NCBI GenBank assembly: GCA_027619975.1
Contig: JAQCGX010000018.1
Coordinates: forward strand, 1 to 60,385
DNA from: Nitrospinota bacterium
GTDB taxonomy: Bacteria; Nitrospinota; Nitrospinia; Nitrospinales; VA-1
DNA length: 60,385 bases
Direction: 5' to 3'
Part shown: one piece after another, positions 7,310 to 16,380 of the stretch
Layout of the letters: each line of letters begins with the position of its first letter
Position numbering within the stretch: position 1 is the first letter of the stretch
Notes under the pieces: model-generated
What the model was told of the DNA's origin: nothing
Databases searched by the model: none
What the model saw: the letters and a program-made list of their open reading frames with translations, nothing else
Program-made: the position numbers and the translations under genes

Positions 7310-9730
7310 ATGAGTGAAACAAATGATTTGCCCGTCCCGATCCATGTTGGTGATGAATTGCCCGTCGTTCAATCGAAGCTCGAGGAATCTCAGGGTTGGG
7401 TGATAGAAACCTTTCGGAAACACCAGCTCAAAGCGGTGTCCGCCTGGATGGATGCAACAGTAGGCGAGGGGAGGGGACGGAAAAACGTGATCCCCCAGGT
7501 TTTGCTGGATACCAACCCCATTGATCACCGCCAAAGTCTGCAAGAGCAGGTGTTTCCTTCGCCCAGAGCCATCCATGAGGATCTTTTAGAGATCAACAGT
7601 CTCAAGTTCTTGCTCCAGGCTGGGCTGGGTATGGGCAAAACCACTTATCTTAAAGGGTATCAGGAGCAACGGCTGAAGGGAGTCGCGCATCCTGTTTATC
7701 CCCTGCCATTGTATTTTCATTTGGGCGACCTGCCAGCCCGGACGGGATTCGCCAAATTTTACGAAACCATATATCAAGAAATCCTGCAAGTTGTTTTATT
7801 GGAACAGGAAGAAGTTGACGGACTGGAACTGGATGAGGACCTTCTTCTCGGAACGATAGAAATGATCTTCAGAACCGGGAAAATCCAGTTTCTTCTTGAT
7901 GGCTTGGATGAGCTGGACCCTGAGGATCGGTTCCACGTCTATTTCGAAACCTTTGTGGATGACAATGCGTTCAACAGTAGTTTTGTGGTGCTGGCGACGC
8001 GCAAGTTCCATCTGGGATCCCTGGCGGCGGATACGGTGGTTAAAAAAGGGCAGGACTCTGCGTTTCAGATGGAGGTTCAGGAAGTCGATGAGAAAGATCG
8101 AAACTTTTTTCTCGGCGATGCCAATAAAAACAATGTGTTGAAAACAATTTTCGCTAATTTCCCTGAGCTGGGAAATACGCCTCTGTTATTGAAGATGATC
8201 CATACGCTTGAAGCGAACGAGCTTTTGGAGGGAGTGGAAAAACGCGGGGATATATATGCGGCCTATTTCGATCATATGCTGGCGCAATTTCAGGAAGCCG
8301 ATCAGGAGAACAACCCCGAGAACCCCGTTCAATGGTTGATGAAAGTTTCATTCGACTTGTTTCAAAAGGAACAGGCGCAACGGTTCCAGGATGTCGAACT
8401 GGGGTTTTCCAAGGAAATCCTGAGAGATTCTAAGGAAGCTCTGATAATTCTGAATGAAAAAGGGGAAGAAGTGAGTTTTGCTGACGGGCTGGATTGTGTT
8501 TTTCAGCAGACCGCCATGCGCTTTGAATACCGGCATCCTTCCTTTCAGGAATTCTTTGCCGCCCGATATCTGGCCGCCCACCCGAATTGGCAGGAGCTTG
8601 TGCACGAACACTGCCGTCAGGAACCCTGGGAAGAGGTCATCCGGTTTTTGGCGGGAATGGTTCCCGGTGATGAGCTGTTCGAGATTCTTCTCGAAGAAGG
8701 CGCGGTATTTTTGGCGGGCAATTGTTTGTGGGAGACGAGAGACCTCTCCAAGGAAAAATCGCTACTGGTCAATCATCTGCTGAAGTACCAGTGCAAGGAA
8801 TCCCTGCCGCAATTTTCCAAGTGTCGCCTGGTGCAAACGCGTGATGTGATTGAAGCGGTGGACCGGGAAGTCCTTTTACAGCGTATTGCCGATATTCTCA
8901 AACGCCATAAAAGGGACAGCCGGATATTGTTCGCGACCCTGGAATTGCTGGTGTCCTTATACGATATGGATCTTCATGCCCTGGTGGATACTCAGGATTT
9001 TGAACCGCTCCAGAATATAAAGGAGCTGACGGACTTCCTGGCTGAATCCAGAGACCCGGAACAGGTGAAACCCTCTCTGATAAAGAGATGGAGCGAAATG
9101 GTGACCGTTCCCGCCGGGAAGTTCATTTATCAGGATGAAAAGGATGAAGAGGACCAGATCAATCTTAAGGAATATTCCATTATGAAGTTTCCGGTGACCA
9201 ACATCCTGTACCGGGCGTTTGATCCCAACCATCGACACCGTTTTTCCAAGTATTCCAATGAGGAGGATCAGCCAGTCATCGGCATCAATTATTTTGAAGC
9301 CCTGGTGTTCTGCATCTGGCTGGGGAAACGTCTGCCCATTGAGAAGGAATGGGAAAAAGCCGCACGCGGAACCGATGGACGGGATTATCCCTGGGGAGAG
9401 GCGTTTGGTTATCAAAACGGCTACAACAATACCTGCGATTATGTGATGGGACGAACCAATGTTGTGGATGAGTTTGAGCAAGGGATTTCTCCCTACGGGT
9501 GTTTTGATATGGCCGGTAATGTTTGGGAATGGTGCGTTCAACATCATGCATCCAAACACTCGACCCAAAGGATCGTTCGCGGAGGGTCCTGGCTCAACTA
9601 CCTGGTCCACTCCAAATGCAAGTTCCGTAACTCTTTTGATCCTTCCGAGCGGCATCTTGCGGTGGGATTTCGTTGTGTTTCAGGCCCCCAGTTCACTGAA
9701 ATTGAGGAAGAGGATGACGAAGACGACTGA
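7310..9730 (+). CDS. NACHT NTPase fused to an FGE/SUMF1-like C-terminal domain
   Basis: The 806-residue protein has three parts. Residues 1-95 form an unrecognised N-terminal segment. Residues 98-480 are a NACHT STAND ATPase, with Walker A GLGMGKTT (105-112), Walker B FLLDGLDELD (about 193-203) and an arginine-containing sensor (VVLATRKF). A region containing SFQEFFAARYLAAH precedes a helical section. The C-terminal 200 residues are a formylglycine-generating-enzyme/C-lectin-like domain (VPAGKF, YPWGEAFG, GCFDMAGNVWEW, IVRGGSW, VGFRCV). STAND ATPases with such sensor ends are known in bacterial immunity and signalling. FGE domains can be catalytic or ligand-binding. The start has no good ribosome site. 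A terminator-like hairpin follows. Confidence 0.88.
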   Translation: MSETNDLPVPIHVGDELPVVQSKLEESQGWVIETFRKHQLKAVSAWMDATVGEGRGRKNVIPQVLLDTNPIDHRQSLQEQVFPSPRAIHEDLLEINSLKFLLQAGLGMGKTTYLKGYQEQRLKGVAHPVYPLPLYFHLGDLPARTGFAKFYETIYQEILQVVLLEQEEVDGLELDEDLLLGTIEMIFRTGKIQFLLDGLDELDPEDRFHVYFETFVDDNAFNSSFVVLATRKFHLGSLAADTVVKKGQDSAFQMEVQEVDEKDRNFFLGDANKNNVLKTIFANFPELGNTPLLLKMIHTLEANELLEGVEKRGDIYAAYFDHMLAQFQEADQENNPENPVQWLMKVSFDLFQKEQAQRFQDVELGFSKEILRDSKEALIILNEKGEEVSFADGLDCVFQQTAMRFEYRHPSFQEFFAARYLAAHPNWQELVHEHCRQEPWEEVIRFLAGMVPGDELFEILLEEGAVFLAGNCLWETRDLSKEKSLLVNHLLKYQCKESLPQFSKCRLVQTRDVIEAVDREVLLQRIADILKRHKRDSRILFATLELLVSLYDMDLHALVDTQDFEPLQNIKELTDFLAESRDPEQVKPSLIKRWSEMVTVPAGKFIYQDEKDEEDQINLKEYSIMKFPVTNILYRAFDPNHRHRFSKYSNEEDQPVIGINYFEALVFCIWLGKRLPIEKEWEKAARGTDGRDYPWGEAFGYQNGYNNTCDYVMGRTNVVDEFEQGISPYGCFDMAGNVWEWCVQHHASKHSTQRIVRGGSWLNYLVHSKCKFRNSFDPSERHLAVGFRCVSGPQFTEIEEEDDEDD

Positions 9731-9838
9731 AACTGGCGAAAAATTTTAGTTTTCCCCTACTTAGCCGCAAAAAAAATCCGCAGACCAATAAATTATTCCC
9801 CCTGAAGAACCATTGAAAAACCGTCCCCTTTTTTCCCC

Positions 9839-9864
9839 TACCCTGAACAGGGTAAAGTTTTTCT
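9839..9864 (+). terminator. Possible rho-independent terminator of the NACHT gene
   Basis: TACCCT-GAAC-AGGGTA is a six-pair stem with a four-base loop followed by AAGTTTTTCTT. The stem is short, so strength is uncertain. Confidence 0.45.
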
Positions 9865-9892
9865 TGACTCTCTAAATGGTTGTATTTATCCT
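9864..9892 (+). promoter_or_regulatory. Candidate sigma-70 promoter for the REC-HD-GYP/motAB operon
   Basis: TTGACT at 9864-9869 and TATCCT at 9887-9892 are separated by 17 bases. This is a good match to vegetative promoter spacing. The predicted transcript would have a leader of about 165 bases before the TTG start at 10066. Confidence 0.5.
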
Positions 9893-10065
9893 AATTTCAA
9901 TAAGTTAACAGAATTGTGGTGCTCAGGTAAGTTTCCATTTTTGGGGAAATTTCAGGGAGTGATGTGTTCAAACTTCCTATTTTCCAAATAGATTTACCTT
10001 GGATGACTGTTAGGTATGCATAATTTTTTGAATTTTCAATCAGAACTCATTTGGAGATCAGGTAT

Positions 10066-11418
10066 TTGAATATCAAGGGACTCGCAAAAAAAATCCTTTG
10101 TATTGATGAAGACCCCGCACTGTCCGGAAAGGTGAGGGAAATTATCAATCACGCTTTTGATTCCAGTGAGGTGCAAATATTTCATTCGCTGACGGGTGAA
10201 CAAGGGCTCGATCAGATGCTCAAGATGCCAGCCGATATTGTTCTTTGCGATATTCAATTGTCCGGAAAAGACGGGTTCGATATATGCCGGCAAATCCGCA
10301 AGAATCACCCGCAATGTGCCATCATTTTGATGTCGCCCTATGAACCGGAAACTGATGTCGCCATCAAGGCCAGAGAAGCCGGGGCGGATTCTTATTTTTC
10401 AAAACCCGTTAAGAAAGGCGAATTTCTATTTGCGGTGAATTCTATTTTACGGGCCGCCCGGCAGGAAAATGCCATTTACGAAAAAAACCAGCAATTGGAA
10501 GAATCTCTGGAGCAATTGAAGGCGTTTCATAAAAAAGTGGCCGACTTGAATGTTGAGCTTCAGGTGGACAAGAGACGGCTCGGGGTCAATCTCCAGGAAG
10601 TGACGGAACTGAACTACCAATTGGAAGAAAAGAATTTACAGATTTCCTCTATGATCGAAGAATTGGGCCACCGGTTTGAATCCACAGAGTCCCTGATCGC
10701 CAGCATCATAGAGATGCACCAGGCCGACCACCGCGGACATTCGGAGCGGGTTGCGAAAATTTCCACGTTTATAGCCGAAAAAATGCAGCTCACCGATTAT
10801 CAAACTCGCAATATCAAATCCGCGGCGCGTTTGCACGAGTTGGGAATTGTGGCCCTGCCTTCGAAGGAAAAAAGGTTGGAAGCGATGAACGAGGGGAAAA
10901 GTCGATCACGAACCAACCATTCCCTTGTGGGGGAGATGCTTCTCAAAAGTTTTCCGGGATTCGAGCTGACTGCCAACATTATTCGGCATCTGCATGAAAA
11001 TGTCGATGGGTCCGGGTTTCCCGACAACCTCTATGGAGACCGGATTCCTATTGGCTCCAGAATCGTGTCTGCCGCCAGTTATTTTGACCATTGCAGAATT
11101 TTAAACCCGGATTCCAGCCCATCAGAAACCTTCGCGGTTACCGAACAACAACGCGGGAAATTTTTCGATGAAGATGTTTTGAATTTCCTGGGTGAGTATG
11201 TGCAAACCCAAATGCAGTCCGGTGACGAAAAAACTCTGGATTGCACTGTATTTGCACTGGTGGAAGGGATGGAGTTGGCTTCCAATATTTATTCAGAGTC
11301 GGGAATCAATATCCTGATAAAGGGGACGGTTCTGAATGCAGATATTCTCAGTAAAATTTTAAATTTTCACGCCGTCGATCCCATTGCCGGCACCATAAAA
11401 ATTAAACAACCGACTTAA
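10066..11418 (+). CDS. Response regulator with REC and degenerate HD-GYP domains
   Basis: The receiver domain spans about residues 5-125: acidic pocket IDED, phosphoacceptor Asp in LCDIQLSG, and KP in YFSKPVKK. A coiled coil (about 135-200) leads to an HD-GYP-like domain (about 205-380). That domain keeps DHRGHSERVA, TNHSLVGEML and DGSGFP. However, the metal-binding HD has become HE (ARLHELG), the HH pair is LH, and the late Asp of the xxDxFD box is Ser/Ala, so phosphodiesterase activity is doubtful. The start chosen is TTG at 10066, with GGAGATCAGG upstream; an earlier TTG at 10051 overlaps that ribosome site. motA begins four bases after the stop. Confidence 0.87.
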   Translation: MNIKGLAKKILCIDEDPALSGKVREIINHAFDSSEVQIFHSLTGEQGLDQMLKMPADIVLCDIQLSGKDGFDICRQIRKNHPQCAIILMSPYEPETDVAIKAREAGADSYFSKPVKKGEFLFAVNSILRAARQENAIYEKNQQLEESLEQLKAFHKKVADLNVELQVDKRRLGVNLQEVTELNYQLEEKNLQISSMIEELGHRFESTESLIASIIEMHQADHRGHSERVAKISTFIAEKMQLTDYQTRNIKSAARLHELGIVALPSKEKRLEAMNEGKSRSRTNHSLVGEMLLKSFPGFELTANIIRHLHENVDGSGFPDNLYGDRIPIGSRIVSAASYFDHCRILNPDSSPSETFAVTEQQRGKFFDEDVLNFLGEYVQTQMQSGDEKTLDCTVFALVEGMELASNIYSESGINILIKGTVLNADILSKILNFHAVDPIAGTIKIKQPT

Positions 11419-11421
11419 ACT

Positions 11422-12222
11422 ATGGATATAGCAACTTTAGCAGGAATTGTAGCGGGAATAGGCCTGGTTCTGTGGTCTATTCTAATGAACAGTGGCCTGG
11501 ACTTGTTTTGGAGTGCTCCTTCAGCCATGATCGTAATGGGCGGGACGCTGGCGGCCATATTTATTGCTTTCCCGATGAATGAAGTTTTCAAGGTGATGGG
11601 ACTGTTTGTTCGGGTATTTCTGGTCAGAAAATCCGATCACTATGTACTCATTCAATCCATGGTGGACGTTTGTAATGTTGCCCGTAAAGGCGGCGTTCTG
11701 GCCATTGAGTTGAAGCTCAAGGATATCGATAACGAGTTTCTGAAAAAAGGGTTGGAGATGACCGTGGATGGAAAAGATGAAGCCACGGTAAATGCCTTGC
11801 TGAAAAGGGAAATCAAACAGATCCTGAAATCTCATAAGGATGGTTGGGAAATTTTCAATCAAATGGGTGCTTTTGCCCCGGCTTTTGGCATGGTGGGAAC
11901 TTTGATCGGTTTGATCCAGATGCTTGCCGATTTGTCCGACGTGAATTCCGTTGGACCAAAAATGGCCATTGCCTTGATCACCACTTTTTACGGTGCGGTT
12001 TTGGCGAACCTGTTCTTCATTCCCATGACCGTCAAGTTGAAGCGTCGCAGTGCCACGGAAACCCTGGAAATGAATCTTGTCCTGGAAGGCATTTCCTACA
12101 TTCGCAAAGGTGTGAACCCGCGATTTATGCAGGATGTTCTGGAAAACTATCTTGATTCGTACCACGGGAAAAAGTCCAACAAGGAAGACGACAAGGGCGG
12201 TAAAACCCCCGCCAAGAAATAA
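11422..12222 (+). CDS. motA: Flagellar motor stator protein MotA
   Basis: The 266-residue protein has four hydrophobic segments: two at the N-terminus (LAGIVAGIGLVLWSI and the PSAMIVMGGTLAA helix) and two in the MotA/ExbB domain (GAFAPAFGMVGTLIGLIQML and the FYGAVLANLFFIPM helix). A cytoplasmic loop lies between the pairs. With MotB it forms the ion channel that drives the flagellum. The basic tail is rich in Lys and Asp. It begins four bases after the REC-HD-GYP stop and ends seven bases before motB, so the three genes are co-transcribed. Confidence 0.95.
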   Translation: MDIATLAGIVAGIGLVLWSILMNSGLDLFWSAPSAMIVMGGTLAAIFIAFPMNEVFKVMGLFVRVFLVRKSDHYVLIQSMVDVCNVARKGGVLAIELKLKDIDNEFLKKGLEMTVDGKDEATVNALLKREIKQILKSHKDGWEIFNQMGAFAPAFGMVGTLIGLIQMLADLSDVNSVGPKMAIALITTFYGAVLANLFFIPMTVKLKRRSATETLEMNLVLEGISYIRKGVNPRFMQDVLENYLDSYHGKKSNKEDDKGGKTPAKK

Positions 12223-12228
12223 CTGATT

Positions 12229-13038
12229 ATGGCTGAAGAAGAAAAGAAAAAAGAGCCGGATCCGGCTGAAGAAGAAGACGAAGAGGAGGAGGACGGGGCG
12301 GAAGGGATCCCGGCATGGGTCATGACCTTTGCCGATCTGGTCACCCTGTTGATGGTATTCTTCATTCTTTTATTCGCCATGGGGTCTATTGAGGACGAGA
12401 AATGGCGGTTGATCAAGGAATCCCTCAAGAGCGCTTTGGGTACGGATGATCTTCCTGAAGCCGGAACCCGTCAGGGACTCGATGTCATGACGATGAAGGT
12501 GAATGAAGAGAGTGTCAACGCCATTGATGAAGTTGGGGCGATGGTGTCTAAGGAAATTGAGGAAATTGCCTCCGAAGTAGAAGAGTTCGTATATAAGAAC
12601 AAGCTGGCGGGACAGGTCGAGGTTTCTTCTGATGAAAGAGGAGCGATCATCACCATTTCCGATACGGTACTATTTCCATCTGGCCAGGCTCGAATGAGTC
12701 GTGAAGGCGCCAAAGTCATCAACCAGGTCTTTGATCTACTCAAACAATTTCATTACGATGTGAAGATTGAAGGGCACACGGACGACTCCCCCATCCATAC
12801 GGAAAGGTTTCCTTCCAATTGGGAGCTGTCCGCTTCCCGAGCCGCTGATGTGGCACGCATGTTCGTCGAAGCGGGTTTTTCGCCTGAAAATCTTTCCATA
12901 GAGGGGTTGGCTCAGTTTCGTCCTAAACTGCCAAATAACAACGCGATTAATCGCGCCGCCAACCGCAGGATTGAGATTGTTTACCAGCGCGGAAGTATCC
13001 GCAAACAAATGGTGGATGTTTTACGGAGAGGCGGGTAA
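12229..13038 (+). CDS. motB: Flagellar motor stator protein MotB
   Basis: The 269-residue protein starts with a highly acidic cytoplasmic tail (a run of Glu and Asp at residues 10-25). One transmembrane helix (WVMTFADLVTLLMVFFILLF) carries the essential Asp of the FADL motif. The C-terminal half is an OmpA-like peptidoglycan-binding domain (VKIEGHTDDSPI, NWELSASRAADVARMF, NRRIEIVY). It anchors the stator to the wall. The extended acidic tail is unusual but the functional residues are intact. Confidence 0.95.
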   Translation: MAEEEKKKEPDPAEEEDEEEEDGAEGIPAWVMTFADLVTLLMVFFILLFAMGSIEDEKWRLIKESLKSALGTDDLPEAGTRQGLDVMTMKVNEESVNAIDEVGAMVSKEIEEIASEVEEFVYKNKLAGQVEVSSDERGAIITISDTVLFPSGQARMSREGAKVINQVFDLLKQFHYDVKIEGHTDDSPIHTERFPSNWELSASRAADVARMFVEAGFSPENLSIEGLAQFRPKLPNNNAINRAANRRIEIVYQRGSIRKQMVDVLRRGG

Positions 13039-13173
13039 TCGGTGCAATTTACTTTACAGGTTCCATCTTCCATGCACTCCTGTCCTCCTGCTATAATACT
13101 CTCCACAATATTTCCTTTTCCATGACAACCCGAGGGCGTTTGAAAACTTGAAAAGGTTTTTCCCGCGACTGAC

Positions 13174-14277
13174 TTGACTGAGAAATCCCCAGACTACTAT
13201 ATGGCCCGTGCTCTGGAACTGGCCCGAAAAGGTGCAGGGAGGACATCTCCCAACCCGATGGTAGGCGCTGTGATCATCAAAAATGGCCGCGTGGTGGGGG
13301 AGGGGTATCATAAAAAAGCCGGTTTTCCGCATGGAGAAATCGAAGCTCTGAAAAAAGCGGGTTCTCAAGCCAACGGGGCGGATCTTTATGTCAACCTCGA
13401 GCCTTGCTGTCACTTTGGGAAAACCCCGCCATGCACGGATGCGATTATTGCCGCAGGCATTCGTAAAGTCATCGTGGGAATGAGCGACCCAAACAAACTG
13501 GTCAGAGGAAAAGGGTTCCGGAAATTGCGGCAAAAGGGTATCGAGGTGGTAACCGGGGTGCTTGGCCAGGAATGCACCCGATTGAATGAAGTTTTCGTAA
13601 AATATATTTGCACCCACCGACCCTTTGTTATATTAAAGACCGCTGTTTCCCTTGATGGGAAAATTGCCACGAGTTCGGGGCAATCCCAATGGATCACCGG
13701 CGCTAAAGCCAGACAGAGAGTGCATCAAATCCGCAATGAAGTCGATGCGATCGTCGCCGGCGCCGGGACTATAGTTGCGGACAACCCCTTGTTGACTACC
13801 CGGCTGGGAAAAAAGTCCAACGTCAAGCATCCCGTTCGGGTTGTTTTGGACAATGAAAATCTTGTCCCCTTGAATGCCAACGTTTTTAAAAACACAGATT
13901 CCCAGCGAGTCTTTTATATTGCCGGTAAAAACATCTCTGTTTCCCGGAAGAAGGCCCTGATTCAAAAAGGAGTGGAAGTTCTTTCCCTAAAAGAAAAAAA
14001 GGGCAAAGTCGATTTGCAGCATTTGATGCAGACGTTGGGTGAGAAAGAATTGACCTCGGTATTGATCGAGGGTGGGGGTGAGGTGAATGCCAGTTTTCTG
14101 GAAGCGGGGCTGGTGGACAAGGTGATGGTTTTTGTGGCTCCAATATTAATTGGAGGGCGGGATGCTCCAGGGCCTGTCGGTGGAAACGGAATATCGCGTC
14201 TTGCGGACGCTCTTAAAATAAAAAACATGACCGTCAGTTCCATTGGCAACGATTGGTTACTGGAAGGCTATCTTTAA
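13174..14277 (+). CDS. ribD: Riboflavin biosynthesis bifunctional deaminase/reductase RibD
   Basis: The N-terminal cytidine-deaminase-like domain has PNPMVGAV, the zinc site PHGEIEAL and PCCHFGKTPPC. The C-terminal reductase domain has VILKTAVSLDGKIA and LIEGGGEVNASF. The two activities deaminate and then reduce the pyrimidine intermediate of riboflavin synthesis. The length of 367 is standard. The start is TTG at 13174: relatives begin a few residues before YYMARALELA, so an ATG at 13201 would be too short. No FMN riboswitch is visible upstream. Confidence 0.95.
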   Translation: MTEKSPDYYMARALELARKGAGRTSPNPMVGAVIIKNGRVVGEGYHKKAGFPHGEIEALKKAGSQANGADLYVNLEPCCHFGKTPPCTDAIIAAGIRKVIVGMSDPNKLVRGKGFRKLRQKGIEVVTGVLGQECTRLNEVFVKYICTHRPFVILKTAVSLDGKIATSSGQSQWITGAKARQRVHQIRNEVDAIVAGAGTIVADNPLLTTRLGKKSNVKHPVRVVLDNENLVPLNANVFKNTDSQRVFYIAGKNISVSRKKALIQKGVEVLSLKEKKGKVDLQHLMQTLGEKELTSVLIEGGGEVNASFLEAGLVDKVMVFVAPILIGGRDAPGPVGGNGISRLADALKIKNMTVSSIGNDWLLEGYL

Positions 14278-14322
14278 TAAGTGCGGCGCAAGTAATTTAT
14301 TGATAAAAAGGGAAATTAAAAA

Positions 14323-14976
14323 ATGTTCAGCGGTATCATTCAGAGCCTGGGAACGGTGGAAAAAATAACGCGTGGGGATGAAAAAGCCGAGATGGTGATT
14401 CGTACTGAATCGGGTTTCAGTGATTTCGAGTTGGGAGAAAGTATCGCTGTCAACGGTGTTTGCCTGACGGTCCGAGAATCAGGGGATCATTATTTCGTTG
14501 CGGATTTAAGCACCGAAACTTTGAACCGTACGGGTTTTAAGGAGGTCAAGGAGCGGACTAAGGTAAACCTGGAGCGTTCGCTCACCCCCTCGCAAAAAAT
14601 CAGCGGACACTTTGTTTCAGGCCATGTCGACCAAGTGGCTACGGTGGTGGAGTTAGAAAGTAAAAGTGGGGAAATCCTGTTCCGGTTCGAGTATCCTCCA
14701 GAACTCGCCCCTTTTATCATTGAAAAAGGGTCTATTGCCATCGATGGAATCAGCCTCACAGTATTTTCCTGCATGGATAATCGGTTCTCCGTATCAATTA
14801 TTCCCTTCACGCATACCCATACGAATTTGAGCGCCCGCAAAATCGGGGACCGGGTGAATATTGAATGTGATATGATTGGTAAATACGTTTTTAAAGCCTG
14901 TGAAACTTTGTTGGGATCGTCCCCGACGGAACAAAAGGTCTCCCTTGATCTGCTCCGGCAAAAGGGTTTTTTGTGA
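14323..14976 (+). CDS. ribE: Riboflavin synthase alpha chain
   Basis: The 217-residue protein is two tandem lumazine-binding barrels, the first starting MFSGIIQSLGTVEKI and the second near GHFVSGHVDQVATV. It dismutates two lumazine molecules to riboflavin. It lies 45 bases after ribD and 175 bases before ribBA. The final residues (KVSLDLLRQKGF) are complete. Confidence 0.95.
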   Translation: MFSGIIQSLGTVEKITRGDEKAEMVIRTESGFSDFELGESIAVNGVCLTVRESGDHYFVADLSTETLNRTGFKEVKERTKVNLERSLTPSQKISGHFVSGHVDQVATVVELESKSGEILFRFEYPPELAPFIIEKGSIAIDGISLTVFSCMDNRFSVSIIPFTHTHTNLSARKIGDRVNIECDMIGKYVFKACETLLGSSPTEQKVSLDLLRQKGFL

Positions 14977-15151
14977 TTATGGCTCTATGAGTGCATGATT
15001 TTATCCCAAAGGTTCATGTTGGATAATATAAAATCGGTTAAAGAGAATTATTTGTAATAATAGGTCGATGAGTCCCTGATTTAGCCTGAAGGGTGGGCTT
15101 ATGACAGGAGTTTTTATCATCAGGCAAAGGGATTTTTATTAAGGGAAAGTT

Positions 15152-16363
15152 ATGAGCGATGCGTTCAGCACCATAGATGAAGCTCTGGAAGATGTAAAAC
15201 AGGGCAAAATGATCATCATCGTCGATGATGAGGACAGGGAAAACGAGGGCGATCTGATGATTGCCGCCGAAAAGGTGACTCCCGAGGCTATCAATTTTAT
15301 GGCCAAATATGGCCGGGGGCTGATCTGCCTGGCCCTGACCGAGGAGCGAACCCGGGAACTGGGGTTGACGATGATGGTTGAAGACAACCAGTCGGCTTTT
15401 GAAACCCCTTTTACCATTTCAATTGATGCCAGGGACGGGGTGACGACAGGAATCTCCGCCGCCGACCGGGCGAAAACTATTCTGGTGGCCATCGATCCGA
15501 AAACCCAAAAAAAGGATTTGGTCAAACCGGGGCATATTTTTCCTTTGCGGGCAAGAGATGGCGGCGTTCTGGTGCGTATGGGGCAAACGGAAGCCTCTGT
15601 GGATATTTCCCGGCTTGCCGGGATATCGCCTTACGGCGTCATTTGTGAAATCATGGATGACGATGGCGAAATGGCCCGGGTGCCTTCATTGACCCTGTTT
15701 GCCAAAAAATACAATTTAAAGATGATCACCACCAAGGACCTTGCGGAGTACCGTCTGCAACGGGAAACCCTGGTCGAAGAAGTAGTTTCGACGATCCTTC
15801 CTACGGAGTTCGGCGACTTCAACGCGGTGACTTTCCGCAACGTTCTGATTGACCAGATCCATATTGCTTTGGTCAAAGGCGAGGTCAAGCCCGATGTGCC
15901 GACGCTGGTGCGCGTTCATTCGCAGTGTCTGACGGGAGACGTGTTCGGGTCGTTCCGCTGTGATTGCGGCGATCAACTGAAAAAATCAATGCAGATGATC
16001 AGTGAAGAGGGCGCTGGCGTTTTGTTGTATTTGTACCAGGAGGGGCGCGGCATCGGGATCGTCAATAAACTGAAGGCCTATGCTTTGCAGGATCAGGGAC
16101 AGGATACCGTTCAGGCCAATGAAGCTCTTGGATTCAAGCCGGATCTTAGAGAGTATGGAATCGGTGCGCAGATTCTCCATAAACTCGGCCTTGGGAAGAT
16201 CCGCCTGATGACCAACAACCCACGCAAAATTGTCGGGCTGGAAGGCTATGGGTTGGAGGTGGTGGAGCGGGTTCCCATTGAGGTGAAGCCCAGAAAAGAT
16301 AATATCAAGTACCTTGAGACCAAACGGCAGAAAATGGGGCATATGCTCAAGAACATATCCTGA
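15152..16363 (+). CDS. ribBA: Bifunctional DHBP synthase/GTP cyclohydrolase II RibBA
   Basis: Residues 1-200 are 3,4-dihydroxy-2-butanone-4-phosphate synthase ([35 protein letters not shown]). Residues 205-400 are GTP cyclohydrolase II ([19 protein letters not shown] zinc site, [17 protein letters not shown]). The two supply both precursors of riboflavin. The ribosome site AAGGGAAAG precedes the ATG. It is immediately followed by ribH. Confidence 0.96.
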   Translation: MSDAFSTIDEALEDVKQGKMIIIVDDEDRENEGDLMIAAEKVTPEAINFMAKYGRGLICLALTEERTRELGLTMMVEDNQSAFETPFTISIDARDGVTTGISAADRAKTILVAIDPKTQKKDLVKPGHIFPLRARDGGVLVRMGQTEASVDISRLAGISPYGVICEIMDDDGEMARVPSLTLFAKKYNLKMITTKDLAEYRLQRETLVEEVVSTILPTEFGDFNAVTFRNVLIDQIHIALVKGEVKPDVPTLVRVHSQCLTGDVFGSFRCDCGDQLKKSMQMISEEGAGVLLYLYQEGRGIGIVNKLKAYALQDQGQDTVQANEALGFKPDLREYGIGAQILHKLGLGKIRLMTNNPRKIVGLEGYGLEVVERVPIEVKPRKDNIKYLETKRQKMGHMLKNIS

Positions 16364-16380
16364 ACAAGGTGGAGAGAAAA

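Larger units (their letters stand above)
9731..10065. other. Intergenic region between the NACHT gene and the REC-HD-GYP gene
   Basis: This 335-base gap is T-rich. It holds a terminator-like hairpin (9839-9864) and a candidate promoter (9864-9892). No ORF with a ribosome site and no sequence resembling the 3' end of the FGE domain, as a template repeat would, was found by eye. Confidence 0.5.

Noticed and set aside
8957-9655. 232-codon minus-strand frame inside the NACHT-FGE gene
   Set aside because: It is an antisense shadow of the well-supported FGE-coding region.
11521-12165. 214-codon minus-strand frame opposite motA
   Set aside because: Antisense to motA; no start signal.
13039-13173. 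FMN riboswitch before ribD
   Set aside because: The conserved RFN boxes are absent here and before ribBA.
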